Origin: RGIG9041 sp045593905
Lineage (GTDB): Bacteria; Bacillota; Clostridia; Oscillospirales; QAKW01
Length of the DNA stretch: 20,693 nt
Assembly (NCBI GenBank): GCA_045593905.1
Contig: JAZNXL010000053.1
Coordinates: forward strand, 1 to 20,693
Reading direction: 5' to 3'
Part shown: positions 5,086 through 14,092 of the stretch, in pieces
How positions within the stretch are numbered: position 1 is the stretch's first letter
Layout of the letters: the number at the start of each line of letters is the position of its first letter
Translations under genes and position numbers: made by a program
Notes under the pieces: generated by a model
The model's database searches: none
What the model saw: the letters and a program-made list of their open reading frames with translations, nothing else
Told to the model about the DNA's origin: nothing

Positions 5086-7044
5086 ATGAACAAGTTTGTT
5101 TTACACTCTGAATATAAGCCTACAGGCGACCAGCCGAGCGCAATACAGTCGATAGCCGACGGGTTTTTAGGCGGCAACAAAGAGCAAACACTGCTTGGTG
5201 TTACAGGCTCGGGCAAAACCTTTACAATGGCAAACGTTATTGAAAAGGTACAAAAACCCACCCTCGTTCTCGCCCACAACAAAACTCTCGCGGCGCAGTT
5301 ATGCTCTGAGCTTAAAGAGTTTTTTCCCGAAAACGCGGTGGAGTATTTTGTTAGTTACTACGACTATTATCAGCCCGAGGCATACATTGCAGCATCTGAT
5401 ACCTACATTGAAAAGGACAGCTCAATCAACGACGAGATAGACAAGCTTCGCCACAGCGCGACCTTTTCGATTTTAGAGCGCCCCGACACCATTATTGTAT
5501 CGTCGGTTTCGTGCATATATAGCCTTGGCGACCCTGCCGAGTACAAAAGCCTTGTAATATCGCTCCGCCCCGGTATGAAAAAAGACCGCGACGCAGTTAT
5601 TGCCGAGCTTGTTGACATACAATACGAGCGCAACGACATTGATTTTTCACGTAATAAGTTCCGCGTCCGCGGTGACGTTTTAGAGATATTTCCTGCCGCA
5701 TCGAGCGACAACATTATCCGCGTTGAGTTTTTTGACGACGAGATTGAGCGCATAACCGAGCTTAACCACTTAACAGGCGAGTTTATTGCATCGCTGGGCC
5801 ACGTGACCATATACCCTGCCTCGCACTACGTTACATCAAAAGAGCATATTGACAAGGCGGTAGCCGAGATAAAGCGCGAGCTTGTAGAGCGCGTAAAATA
5901 CTTTAACGACAACAACCTTTTAATCGAGGCACAGCGCATTGAACAGCGCACGCTGTACGATATTGAAATGCTTGAGGAGATTGGTTTTTGCTCGGGCATT
6001 GAAAACTACTCACGAATTTTGAGCGGACGCAAGCCGGGGTCTACCCCGTTTACTTTGTTCGACTTTTTTCCTGACGACTTTTTGCTCATTATTGACGAGT
6101 CGCACGTAACGGTACCGCAGGTGCGCGGTATGTACGGCGGTGACAGGTCGCGAAAAGAAAGCCTTGTGCGTTACGGCTTTAGACTGCCCTCAGCTTTTGA
6201 CAATAGGCCTTTAAACTTTGCCGAGTTTGAGCAAAAGCTTGACAAGGTTTTATACGTTAGCGCAACACCTGCCGAGTACGAGCTTTCGCGCTCACAAAAT
6301 GTTGCCGAGCAGGTTATACGTCCTACAGGACTTTTAGACCCGCTCATATCAGTCCGCCCTGTTGAAAACCAGATTGACGACCTTGTGAGTGAGATAAATA
6401 TGCGGGTAGAAAAAGAGGAGCGCGTGCTTGTTACCACGCTGACAAAGCGGATGGCAGAAGACCTTACCGCATACCTCGAGGGCGTAGGCATAAAGGTACG
6501 CTATATGCACAGCGACATCGACACCATTGAGCGTATGGAGATTATAAGAGATTTGCGAAAAGGCGAGTTTGACGTGCTTGTTGGCATTAACCTTTTACGC
6601 GAGGGTCTTGATATTCCCGAGGTGTCGCTCGTTGCAATACTCGATGCCGACAAAGAAGGCTTTTTGCGTTCTGAAACGTCGCTTATACAAACAATAGGCA
6701 GAGCCGCCCGAAACGAGCACGGCGAGGTTATAATGTATGCCGACTCGGTAACGCCGTCAATGGAGCGCGCCATTACCGAGACCAACCGCCGCCGCGAGAT
6801 ACAAAGCGAGTACAACCGACAAAACGGCATTATTCCGCGCTCGGTTAAAAAGGATATTCGTTCTATTATTGAAATTTCACGAACTGATGATATAAAACAA
6901 AACGGCAAAAAGCTGACCACCAAAGAAAAAGAACGGTTAATTGCCGAGTACACCAAGCAAATGAAAGAGGCGGCAAGACTGCTCGAGTTTGAGTACGCCG
7001 CGCTTATGCGTGATAAAATTGCAAAGCTAAAGGGAGAAAAATAG
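5086..7044 (+). CDS. uvrB: Excinuclease ABC subunit B
   Basis: UvrB is the damage-verifying helicase-like subunit of bacterial nucleotide excision repair: UvrA loads it on DNA and UvrC then cuts on both sides of the lesion. The 652 residues cover the full family. They include Walker A GVTGSGKT (38-45), the YYDYYQPEAY segment of the damage-probing beta-hairpin region, the helicase motif IDESH, the C-terminal motif VI (QTIGRAARNEHG), and a final UVR domain (IAEYTKQMKEAARLLEFEYA) for UvrC contact. The start is the ATG at 5086, after GAGG. It is first in the operon, and its TAG stop shares a base with the uvrA GTG start. Confidence 0.98.
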   Translation: MNKFVLHSEYKPTGDQPSAIQSIADGFLGGNKEQTLLGVTGSGKTFTMANVIEKVQKPTLVLAHNKTLAAQLCSELKEFFPENAVEYFVSYYDYYQPEAYIAASDTYIEKDSSINDEIDKLRHSATFSILERPDTIIVSSVSCIYSLGDPAEYKSLVISLRPGMKKDRDAVIAELVDIQYERNDIDFSRNKFRVRGDVLEIFPAASSDNIIRVEFFDDEIERITELNHLTGEFIASLGHVTIYPASHYVTSKEHIDKAVAEIKRELVERVKYFNDNNLLIEAQRIEQRTLYDIEMLEEIGFCSGIENYSRILSGRKPGSTPFTLFDFFPDDFLLIIDESHVTVPQVRGMYGGDRSRKESLVRYGFRLPSAFDNRPLNFAEFEQKLDKVLYVSATPAEYELSRSQNVAEQVIRPTGLLDPLISVRPVENQIDDLVSEINMRVEKEERVLVTTLTKRMAEDLTAYLEGVGIKVRYMHSDIDTIERMEIIRDLRKGEFDVLVGINLLREGLDIPEVSLVAILDADKEGFLRSETSLIQTIGRAARNEHGEVIMYADSVTPSMERAITETNRRREIQSEYNRQNGIIPRSVKKDIRSIIEISRTDDIKQNGKKLTTKEKERLIAEYTKQMKEAARLLEFEYAALMRDKIAKLKGEK

Positions 7045-9881
7045 TGTCAAGCTATATTAAAATCAAAGGCGCAAGAGCCAACAACTTAAAAAACATTGAC
7101 CTTACAATACCGCGTGACAAAATGGTGGTGTTTACAGGTCTTTCGGGCAGCGGTAAATCGTCGCTCGCGTTTGATACGCTGTATGCCGAGGGTCAGCGAA
7201 GATACGTTGAAAGCCTTTCTTCATACGCGCGTATGTTTTTAGGTCAGATGGAAAAGCCCGACGTTGACGAGATTGAAGGTCTTTCGCCTGCAATTTCAAT
7301 AGACCAAAAAACCACATCAAAAAACCCGCGTTCTACCGTTGGCACAGTAACCGAGATTTACGACTATATGCGCCTTTTATACGCGCGCGTTGGTAAACCC
7401 CACTGCCCTATTTGTAACCGCGAGATTAAGCAACAAACGGTTGACCAGATTGTTGACCGTATTTTAGCGCTGCCCGAGGGCACAAAGCTAAATATACTCG
7501 CGCCTGTTATTAGAAACCGCAAGGGCGAGTATACCAAGCTTTTCGAGGACGCGTCAAAAAGCGGGTTTGTGCGCGTGCGGGTTGACGGTATACTTTACGA
7601 CCTTATGGAAAAGATACCGCTCGAAAAAAACAAAAAGCACACAATAGAGATTGTGGTTGACCGCCTTGTTATCCGAGACGGAATAAGACGCAGACTTTCA
7701 GAGTCGGTAGAAACCGCTCTGCACAACGCAAAGGGACTTGTAATAGCGCAGATACTCGACGGCGAGGAAATGTTATTTTCGCAAAACTACAGCTGTCCCG
7801 ACCACGATTTTTCGATAGAAGAACTATCCCCCCGTATGTTCTCGTTTAACGCGCCGTTTGGCGCCTGCCCCACCTGTGACGGTCTTGGATATCAGCTAAA
7901 GCTCGATTTAAAGCTTGTTATACCCAACGATAAGCTGTCAATCAACGAGGGCGGTATAAAGGCATCGGGCTGGGCGTCACCTTACGGCGATGCTATGAGT
8001 AAAATGTATTACACCGCTATATCAGAGGCGTACGGCATTGACCTTGATATGCCTATACGCGACATACCAAAGGACAAGCTCGATATTGTGCTTTACGGCA
8101 ACGGCGGTGAAAAAATAAAAATGCGCCGTCACTCGTCTTTTGGAAACATTGAGTACGACGCAGCCTACGAGGGCGTTATCCCCAACCTTGAGCGCAGGTT
8201 TAAAGAGACCACAAGCGATTATATGCGCCGCGAGCTCGAAAGCCTTATGCGTGAAAGCCACTGCCCCACCTGTAACGGCAAACGCTTAAAGCCGGAGATT
8301 TTGGCGGTGACGGTGGGCGATAAAAATATAAGCGAGCTTACCGATTTATCAGTTACAAAGCTGATAGCGTTTTTTGATACGCTAACACTCAGCGAAAAAG
8401 ACAGTATGATTGCCGAGCGCATTATAAAAGAGATTAAAAGCAGGCTTTCGTTTTTGCAAAACGTAGGTCTTGAGTACCTTACACTTTCAAGAAGCGCAGG
8501 CACGCTTTCGGGCGGTGAGAGTCAGCGTATACGCCTTGCAACACAAATCGGCTCCAGCCTTATGGGTGTTGTGTATATACTCGACGAGCCGTCTATTGGC
8601 CTTCATCAGCGCGACAACGACAAGCTTATTGCAACGCTTAAAAAATTGCGCGATATTGGTAACACGCTTATTGTGGTTGAGCACGACGAGGATACAATGC
8701 TCGCCGCCGACCATATTGTAGACATCGGCCCAGGTGCCGGTATTCACGGCGGTCACGTGGTATCGCAGGGCAGCGCTGACGATATTATGAAAGACGAAAA
8801 CTCTATTACAGGTCAGTACCTTTCGGGCAAAAAGCGAATACCCATACCAAAAAAACGCCGCGAGGGTAACGGCAAGGTTTTAACCGTTAAAGGCGCGGCT
8901 GAAAACAACCTAAAAGGCATTGACGTAACCTTCCCGCTTGGCACCTTTACCTGTGTTACAGGTGTTTCGGGCAGCGGTAAATCGTCGCTTATAAACGAGG
9001 TGCTTTATAAAACGCTCGCGCGCGAGCTTAACCGCGCAAAGACTGTAAGCGGTAAGTGTGAGGGAATAGAGGGTATAGAGCATCTTGACAAGGTAATTGA
9101 CATTGACCAGTCACCCATTGGCAGAACACCGCGTTCTAACCCTGCAACCTACACCTCGGTGTTTACCGATATTAGAGATTTGTTTGCCTCGACTCAAGGC
9201 GCAAAGGCGCGCGGGTTTGGTCCGGGCAGGTTTTCGTTCAACGTTCGCGGAGGCAGGTGCGAAGCCTGTGAGGGCGACGGTATTGTTAAAATTGAAATGC
9301 ACTTTTTACCCGACATTTACATCCCGTGTGACGTGTGCAAGGGCAAGCGCTACAACCGTGAAACGCTTGAGGTCAAGTACAAAGACAAGTCGATTGCCGA
9401 CGTGCTTGATATGACGGTTGAAGAGGGTATGACCTTTTTTGAAAACCACCCCAGAATTTACAAAAAGCTTAAAACACTTTACGACGTTGGGCTTTCTTAC
9501 ATTAAAATCGGGCAATCGTCAACAACACTTTCGGGCGGTGAAGCGCAACGCGTTAAGCTTGCAACCGAGCTTTCAAAACGCTCAACAGGAAAAACTGTGT
9601 ATATTCTTGACGAGCCGACAACGGGACTTCATACTGCCGACGTTCACAAGCTGATAGAGGTTTTACAAACGCTTGTTGAGGGCGGTAACACCGTAATTGT
9701 TATTGAGCACAACCTCGACGTTATAAAAACCGCCGATTATATAATCGACCTCGGCCCCGAGGGCGGCGACCGTGGCGGCGAGATTGTGGCAGTCGGCACA
9801 CCCGAACAGGTTATGAAAAATAAAAATTCGTATACAGGTCAATACCTTAAAAAACTGATTGACCGACAAAAAGAGGTATAA
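7044..9881 (+). CDS. uvrA: Excinuclease ABC subunit A
   Basis: UvrA is the dimeric, zinc-containing ATPase that first recognises DNA lesions. At 945 residues it is full length. Each half has its own ATPase: Walker A GLSGSGKSS (about 32-40) and GVSGSGKSS (near 640), with signatures LSGGESQRIRLATQ and LSGGEAQRVKLATE followed by YILDEP. Zinc modules are visible as CPIC, CPTCDGLGY, CPTCNGKR and CEACEGDG...CDVCKGKR. The start is the GTG at 7044, overlapping the uvrB stop by one base, with GGGAG upstream at 7032-7036. Only one base separates its stop from the deoC ATG, so nucleoside-salvage genes follow directly in the same transcript. Confidence 0.98.
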   Translation: MSSYIKIKGARANNLKNIDLTIPRDKMVVFTGLSGSGKSSLAFDTLYAEGQRRYVESLSSYARMFLGQMEKPDVDEIEGLSPAISIDQKTTSKNPRSTVGTVTEIYDYMRLLYARVGKPHCPICNREIKQQTVDQIVDRILALPEGTKLNILAPVIRNRKGEYTKLFEDASKSGFVRVRVDGILYDLMEKIPLEKNKKHTIEIVVDRLVIRDGIRRRLSESVETALHNAKGLVIAQILDGEEMLFSQNYSCPDHDFSIEELSPRMFSFNAPFGACPTCDGLGYQLKLDLKLVIPNDKLSINEGGIKASGWASPYGDAMSKMYYTAISEAYGIDLDMPIRDIPKDKLDIVLYGNGGEKIKMRRHSSFGNIEYDAAYEGVIPNLERRFKETTSDYMRRELESLMRESHCPTCNGKRLKPEILAVTVGDKNISELTDLSVTKLIAFFDTLTLSEKDSMIAERIIKEIKSRLSFLQNVGLEYLTLSRSAGTLSGGESQRIRLATQIGSSLMGVVYILDEPSIGLHQRDNDKLIATLKKLRDIGNTLIVVEHDEDTMLAADHIVDIGPGAGIHGGHVVSQGSADDIMKDENSITGQYLSGKKRIPIPKKRREGNGKVLTVKGAAENNLKGIDVTFPLGTFTCVTGVSGSGKSSLINEVLYKTLARELNRAKTVSGKCEGIEGIEHLDKVIDIDQSPIGRTPRSNPATYTSVFTDIRDLFASTQGAKARGFGPGRFSFNVRGGRCEACEGDGIVKIEMHFLPDIYIPCDVCKGKRYNRETLEVKYKDKSIADVLDMTVEEGMTFFENHPRIYKKLKTLYDVGLSYIKIGQSSTTLSGGEAQRVKLATELSKRSTGKTVYILDEPTTGLHTADVHKLIEVLQTLVEGGNTVIVIEHNLDVIKTADYIIDLGPEGGDRGGEIVAVGTPEQVMKNKNSYTGQYLKKLIDRQKEV

Positions 9882-9882
9882 G

Positions 9883-10548
9883 ATGGAACTTAAAAATCTA
9901 CTTTCAACAGTTGACCACACACTGCTTGCGCCCGACAGCAGCTGGGAGCAAATTAAGGCTATTTGCGACGACGGAATCAAGTATAAAACCGCATCGGTGT
10001 GCATTCCCGCAAGCTTTGTAAAGCGCGCAAGCGAATATGCAAACGGCAGAGTTAAAATTTGTACCGTAATCGGTTTTCCGTGCGGATATTCTAAAACCGA
10101 GGTTAAAGTAAAAGAAACCGAGGCTGCCGTTTTAGACGGCGCCGACGAGATTGATATGGTAATTAACATAGGTATGTTAAAAGACGGCGACCTTGACGGC
10201 GTGCTAAAAGACATTGTTGCGGTAAGAAATGCTTGCAAAGGCAAGGTTTTAAAGGTTATTATCGAAACCTGCCTTTTAACCGACGACCAAAAGGTTACAA
10301 TGTGCGGCATCGTTGCAAAATCGGGTGCTGATTTTATTAAAACGTCAACAGGCTTTTCAAAAGGCGGCGCTACCTTTGAAGATATTAAGCTTTTTAAGGC
10401 GCACTGCCCCGACAGTCTCGGCATTAAAGCGGCGGGCGGTATTTCGAGCCTTCAAGACGGATACAAATTTTTAGAGCTTGGTGCTACAAGACTCGGCACA
10501 AGCCGTATTGTTAAAATTGTTAAAAATGAAAATGCAACAGGATATTAA
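9883..10548 (+). CDS. deoC: Deoxyribose-phosphate aldolase
   Basis: DeoC cleaves 2-deoxyribose 5-phosphate to glyceraldehyde 3-phosphate and acetaldehyde, the last step of deoxynucleoside breakdown. The 221-residue class I aldolase has the Schiff-base lysine K153 (FIKTSTGF), the proton-relay lysine K182 (IKAAGG) and the aspartate D91 (EIDMVIN). DHTLL at 11-15 is the usual N-terminal signature. The start is the ATG at 9883, one base after the uvrA stop, with AGAGGT upstream; an earlier in-frame start at 9859 would overlap uvrA and precede the conserved region. Its end overlaps the start of deoB. Confidence 0.97.
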   Translation: MELKNLLSTVDHTLLAPDSSWEQIKAICDDGIKYKTASVCIPASFVKRASEYANGRVKICTVIGFPCGYSKTEVKVKETEAAVLDGADEIDMVINIGMLKDGDLDGVLKDIVAVRNACKGKVLKVIIETCLLTDDQKVTMCGIVAKSGADFIKTSTGFSKGGATFEDIKLFKAHCPDSLGIKAAGGISSLQDGYKFLELGATRLGTSRIVKIVKNENATGY

Positions 10549-11638
10549 AAAACGAATATTTTTAATAGTTGCCGACAGCTTTGGCATTGGCGATGCGCCC
10601 GATGCCGAGCGCTTTGGTGACAAAGGCGCAAACACGCTAAAAAGCATTATGGCATCAAAGTATTTTAAAGCCGATAACCTAAAAAGCCTTGGGCTTTTTA
10701 ACATAGACGGACTTTTTGGCGGTGTTGACAGTCCAAAGGGCGCGTACGCAAGGCTAATAGAAAAGTCAAACGGCAAAGATACCACCACAGGTCATTGGGA
10801 GATTGCGGGTATTGTGTCAGACCGACCTATGCCCACCTACCCCAACGGCTTTAGTGACGAGCTTTTAAATGAGCTTTCAAAAAGAACAGGCAGGGGTATA
10901 ATTTGCAACAAGACCTATTCGGGCACCGAGGTTATACGCGACTACGGTGACGAGCATATAAAAACAGGCTCGCTTATTGTGTATACCTCAGCCGACAGCG
11001 TTTTGCAGATTGCAGCGCACGAGGATATTGTACCGCTTGATACCCTTTACAAATACTGCGAGATTGCGCGTGAAATAAGTGACGTGGGGCGGGTTATTGC
11101 GCGTCCGTTTACAACGGTTGACGGTAAGTACGTGCGCACTGCAAACAGGCGCGATTTTTCGTTAAAACCGCCAAAGGCTACAATGCTTGACAACTTAAAA
11201 GAGCGCGGTTTTGACACCATTTCAGTCGGCAAAATTTACGATATTTTTGCAGGGCGCGGTATTAGCGAGTATTACCTTACCCACTCAAACGCCGAGGGTA
11301 TGCAAAAAACCGCCGAGCTTGTAAACACCGACTTTAACGGACTGTGCTTTGTAAACCTTGTCGATTTTGATATGCTTTACGGCCACCGAAACGATGTTGA
11401 CGGATATGCAAAGGCGATAGCCGAGTTTGACAAGTTTTTAGGCGAGTTTTTGCCTATGCTAAAAGCCACCGATATGCTAATAATCACCGCCGACCACGGC
11501 TGTGACCCCGGTGATATATCCACCGACCACACACGCGAGTGCGTACCGCTTTTAGTGTATGGAGCGGCACCCAAAAACCTTGGCACTATTACAGGTTTTG
11601 ACTATATTTCAAATTTGATTGAGGAAAACTTCAAATGA
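10526..11638 (+). CDS. deoB: Phosphopentomutase
   Basis: DeoB interconverts (deoxy)ribose 1-phosphate and 5-phosphate, linking nucleoside phosphorylase to DeoC. The product belongs to the alkaline-phosphatase superfamily. The metal-binding aspartate is in IVADSFGIGDAPDA (D17 from this start), the phosphothreonine loop is KDTTTGHWE (about 84-92), and the C-terminal metal sites are in ITADHGCDPGDISTDHTRE. Length 370 is a little short of the usual 390. Two starts are possible, ATG at 10526 or 10532. Neither has a clear ribosome site, and both overlap the end of deoC by 17-23 bases, so translation is probably coupled to deoC. The stop overlaps the cdd start (ATGA). Confidence 0.95.
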   Translation: MKMQQDIKKRIFLIVADSFGIGDAPDAERFGDKGANTLKSIMASKYFKADNLKSLGLFNIDGLFGGVDSPKGAYARLIEKSNGKDTTTGHWEIAGIVSDRPMPTYPNGFSDELLNELSKRTGRGIICNKTYSGTEVIRDYGDEHIKTGSLIVYTSADSVLQIAAHEDIVPLDTLYKYCEIAREISDVGRVIARPFTTVDGKYVRTANRRDFSLKPPKATMLDNLKERGFDTISVGKIYDIFAGRGISEYYLTHSNAEGMQKTAELVNTDFNGLCFVNLVDFDMLYGHRNDVDGYAKAIAEFDKFLGEFLPMLKATDMLIITADHGCDPGDISTDHTRECVPLLVYGAAPKNLGTITGFDYISNLIEENFK

Positions 11639-12033
11639 ACGATTTAAAGCTTTGTATGATGGCAGTTGACGTTATGAACAACAGCTACAGCCCCTACTCG
11701 CATTTTAAGGTAGGCGCAGCGCTTTTATGCGCTGACGGCAGCGTATACACAGGCGTGAATATTGAAAATTCAAGCTACGGCGACACAATTTGCGCCGAGC
11801 GCAGCGCGTTTGCAAAAGCAATTAGCGAAGGCAAGCGCGAGTTTGAAAAAATTGCAATCGTGGGCTCTAAAACCACCGATATTTCAAAGCCCTGCTTGCC
11901 CTGCGGCAGCTGTAGGCAGGTTATGGCAGAGTTTTGCAAGCAAGATTTTGAGATTATAACGCTAAACGACGGCGCGGTGCAAAGGCACACGCTAAAAGAG
12001 CTTTTGCCCTGCTCGTTTGAGTTGGAGAGATAG
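11635..12033 (+). CDS. cdd: Cytidine deaminase
   Basis: Cdd converts cytidine and deoxycytidine to uridine and deoxyuridine, which the pyrimidine phosphorylase downstream can then use. The 132-residue protein is the homotetrameric zinc type: zinc ligand C53 and catalytic E55 in CAERSA, and the other two zinc cysteines C90 and C93 in PCGSCRQ. The substrate loop YSPYSHFKVGAA is also present. The start ATG overlaps the deoB stop as ATGA, so coupling is likely, and the stop is 4 bases before the pdp start. Confidence 0.97.
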   Translation: MNDLKLCMMAVDVMNNSYSPYSHFKVGAALLCADGSVYTGVNIENSSYGDTICAERSAFAKAISEGKREFEKIAIVGSKTTDISKPCLPCGSCRQVMAEFCKQDFEIITLNDGAVQRHTLKELLPCSFELER

Positions 12034-12037
12034 CATT

Positions 12038-13333
12038 ATGCGGATGTACGATATAATAAAGAAAAAGCGCGACGGGTACGAGCTTTCAGATACCGAGATA
12101 CAGTTTTTTATAGACGGGTACGTTAAGGGCGATATTGCCGACTATCAGGCATCTGCGCTTTTAATGGCAATATACTTTAACGGAATGAGCGAGCGCGAAA
12201 CAAACATGCTCACCGAGTGTATGATGCGCTCGGGCGACACGGTTGACCTTTCGCAGTTTGGTACAACAACCGTCGACAAGCACAGTACAGGCGGTGTTGG
12301 TGACAAGACCTCGCTTATTGTTATGCCGATTGTGGCGGCGGCTGGTTGCGTATGCGCTAAAATGAGCGGACGCGGGCTTGGGCATACAGGCGGTACTGTT
12401 GATAAGTTAGAGGCGTTTTCGGGCTACAAAACCGAGCTTTCGCCCGACGAGTTTTTAGAGCAGGTTAAAAGGGTTGGTATTGCGCTTATCGGTCAGAGCG
12501 GTAACTTAACCCCTGCCGACAAAAAGCTATATGCACTGCGCGACGTTACCGCAACGGTTGACAGCATACCGCTTATTGCATCAAGCATTATGAGTAAAAA
12601 GTTAGCATCGGGCGCGCACAACATTGTGCTCGACGTAAAATACGGCAGCGGCGCGTTTATGAAAACGCCTGAAGACGCTAAAAAGCTTGGCGAGGCAATG
12701 GTTAAAATCGGCAAAGGTCTTGGGCGCAACGTGTCGGCGGTTATTACTAATATGAACTCACCGCTTGGGGCAAATATTGGCAACTCGCTTGAGCTTAAAG
12801 AGGCAATCGCGGTATTAAACGGCGGCGGTCCTGACGATTTAAAAGAGGTTGCACTTACTCTTTCGGCGCGCCTTATATCGCTTGCAAAGGGCAAAGACTT
12901 TGACGAGTGCTTAAGCGAGGCGACCGATATTTTATCAAGCGGCAAGGCTCTTAACAAAATGCGCGAGTGGATAGTGGCGCAGGGCGGAGACGATGCCCAA
13001 ATTTTAAACCCCGAGCTTTTGGGCGATGCGCCGTATAGCTTTAAGGTAAAAGCAAAAACGAGCGGTTACATTACAAACACCAATGCCGAAGAGATTGGAA
13101 TTTGCTCTTGTATGCTGGGCGCGGGCAGAGTATCAAAAACCGATAGCATTGACCTTTTAGCCGGCATTGTTATGCACAAAAAAACAGGCGACAAGGTGCA
13201 AAAAGGTGATACACTCGCAACGCTTTACTCATCAAGCAACAACTTTGAGCAGGCTGCAAACCGCTATCTCGATGCAATCACTATTGAAAGTAACCCCTCT
13301 GCCCTTCCCCCGCTGATTTATGATATAATATAA
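12038..13333 (+). CDS. pdp: Pyrimidine-nucleoside phosphorylase
   Basis: This enzyme splits uridine, deoxyuridine and thymidine with phosphate into the base and (deoxy)ribose 1-phosphate, feeding DeoB and DeoC. The 432 residues contain the phosphate-binding loop KHSTGGVGDK (81-90), the family signature SGRGLGHTGGTVDKLE (110-125), the substrate-contact region ALRDVTATVDSIPLIASSIM, and the C-terminal alpha/beta domain. The start is the ATG at 12038, after TTGGAGAGA. I prefer pdp over thymidine phosphorylase (deoA) because of the Firmicute context, but the two cannot be separated safely by eye. It is the last gene of the uvrB operon; a terminator begins at its stop. Confidence 0.95.
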   Translation: MRMYDIIKKKRDGYELSDTEIQFFIDGYVKGDIADYQASALLMAIYFNGMSERETNMLTECMMRSGDTVDLSQFGTTTVDKHSTGGVGDKTSLIVMPIVAAAGCVCAKMSGRGLGHTGGTVDKLEAFSGYKTELSPDEFLEQVKRVGIALIGQSGNLTPADKKLYALRDVTATVDSIPLIASSIMSKKLASGAHNIVLDVKYGSGAFMKTPEDAKKLGEAMVKIGKGLGRNVSAVITNMNSPLGANIGNSLELKEAIAVLNGGGPDDLKEVALTLSARLISLAKGKDFDECLSEATDILSSGKALNKMREWIVAQGGDDAQILNPELLGDAPYSFKVKAKTSGYITNTNAEEIGICSCMLGAGRVSKTDSIDLLAGIVMHKKTGDKVQKGDTLATLYSSSNNFEQAANRYLDAITIESNPSALPPLIYDII

Positions 13334-13358
13334 AAAAACACCCCGAGGGGTGTTTTTT
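13333..13358 (+). terminator. Intrinsic terminator of the uvrB-pdp operon
   Basis: AACACCCC pairs with GGGGTGTT around GAG, with an A-run before and a T-run after. Its stem closely resembles the hairpin at 13530-13557 on the far side of the mini-hairpin array. Confidence 0.9.
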
Positions 13359-13362
13359 AAAT

Positions 13363-13528
13363 GTGCCAAAGGCACTTTTCATGCACCGAGAGGTGTATTT
13401 CATGAGCCGCAATGCTCATTTCATGCCGTAAGGCATATCATTGAAATGAAATGATGCTTTGCATCATGAAATTTCGTTTCACTCAATGAAATAGCTTCGC
13501 CATGAAATAAATTGCTTACGCAATTCAT
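13363..13528. repeat. Mini-hairpin array 1 (about 20-base period, palindromic linkers)
   Basis: A gene-free run of small hairpins joined by a constant linker. Units: GTGCC-AAA-GGCAC (13363-13375), GCACC-GAGA-GGTGT (13383-13396), TGAGC around CGCAAT (13403-13418), ATGCC-GTAA-GGCAT (13423-13436), GATGC-TTT-GCATC (13453-13465), TGAAA/TTTCA (13467-13481), ATAGC/GCCAT (13491-13503) and AATTGC-TTAC-GCAATT near 13509-13524. Linkers in the left half are TTTCAT (starting about 13377, 13398, 13419), spaced 21 bases. In the right half they are the complement ATGAAA(T) (13446, 13466, 13486, 13502). The whole array can therefore also fold back on itself. Several loops are GNRA-like. Function unknown. Confidence 0.75.
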
Positions 13529-13529
13529 T

Positions 13530-13557
13530 AAAAAAACACCCTTTCGGGTGTTTTTTT
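13530..13557 (-). terminator. Terminator of the lipoprotein pair (bidirectional shape)
   Basis: AAAAAAACACCC pairs with GGGTGTTTTTTT around TTTC. On the minus strand it lies one base after the stop of the 163-residue lipoprotein. Symmetric A and T runs would let it also act on the plus strand. Confidence 0.85.
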
Positions 13558-13558
13558 A

Positions 13559-14050
13559 TTAATATACTCTTAGCAAATCAGATCCCATTTTTTCAATAAG
13601 CGGTTTAAAGTAATCGGTTTCGACAGTATAAACTATTCCTGTTTCATTATCTTTATCACACTCAGCATATGAATTACCCAGTTCAACCCAATAATATTCG
13701 CCATTTTCTAACGTCACCTTAATAGCATAAGTCCAACCTTCCATACGTGCTATTTCTTCTTTGCTTATTACTTTGGCATCGGTTATATATTCGACGAGTT
13801 TTTCTATATCTTTCTTGTCAGTAATTGCGTAAGCATATTGTTGTCTTCGCAGCGCAATTTCTTTTATGTCTTTATCCACCCAATCGAAAGTGAGCTTTTC
13901 ATACTTTGCATTGTCTTGCTCTGCAGTTAAATCATTTTGCATCAATTCCGAATCGTCTTGCTGTGATATTGTTTGCTTTGCACAACCCGAAATTAATAAA
14001 ACCGATAAAGCAATAATAAGAGCAAATGCAGTAAATCTTAATTTTTTCAT
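13559..14050 (-). CDS. Putative lipoprotein, paralogue 1
   Basis: A 163-residue predicted lipoprotein of unknown function. A basic start (MKKLR) and hydrophobic stretch lead to the lipobox LLISGC with the lipidated cysteine at 23. An acidic and Gln-rich linker (about 24-48) follows, then a globular domain beginning YEKLTFDWVDKDIKEI and containing TYAIKVTLENGEYYWVEL. The start ATG has GGAG a few bases upstream. The next gene upstream (14093-14509) is a close copy, with nearly identical signal-peptide codons and the same ribosome-site context, so this is a recent tandem duplication. Both appear to be transcribed from the promoter at 14665-14693. A substrate-binding or stress-related envelope role is only a guess. 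Confidence 0.75.
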   Translation of the reverse strand: MKKLRFTAFALIIALSVLLISGCAKQTISQQDDSELMQNDLTAEQDNAKYEKLTFDWVDKDIKEIALRRQQYAYAITDKKDIEKLVEYITDAKVISKEEIARMEGWTYAIKVTLENGEYYWVELGNSYAECDKDNETGIVYTVETDYFKPLIEKMGSDLLRVY

Positions 14051-14092
14051 TGTATTGCTCCTTTACCTAAATACTATTTTATTGATATACTT

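Noticed and set aside
13363..13528. CRISPR array
   Set aside because: The repeated part is only a 6-7 base linker, the intervening units are self-complementary hairpins and the linkers invert midway; no cas gene is nearby.
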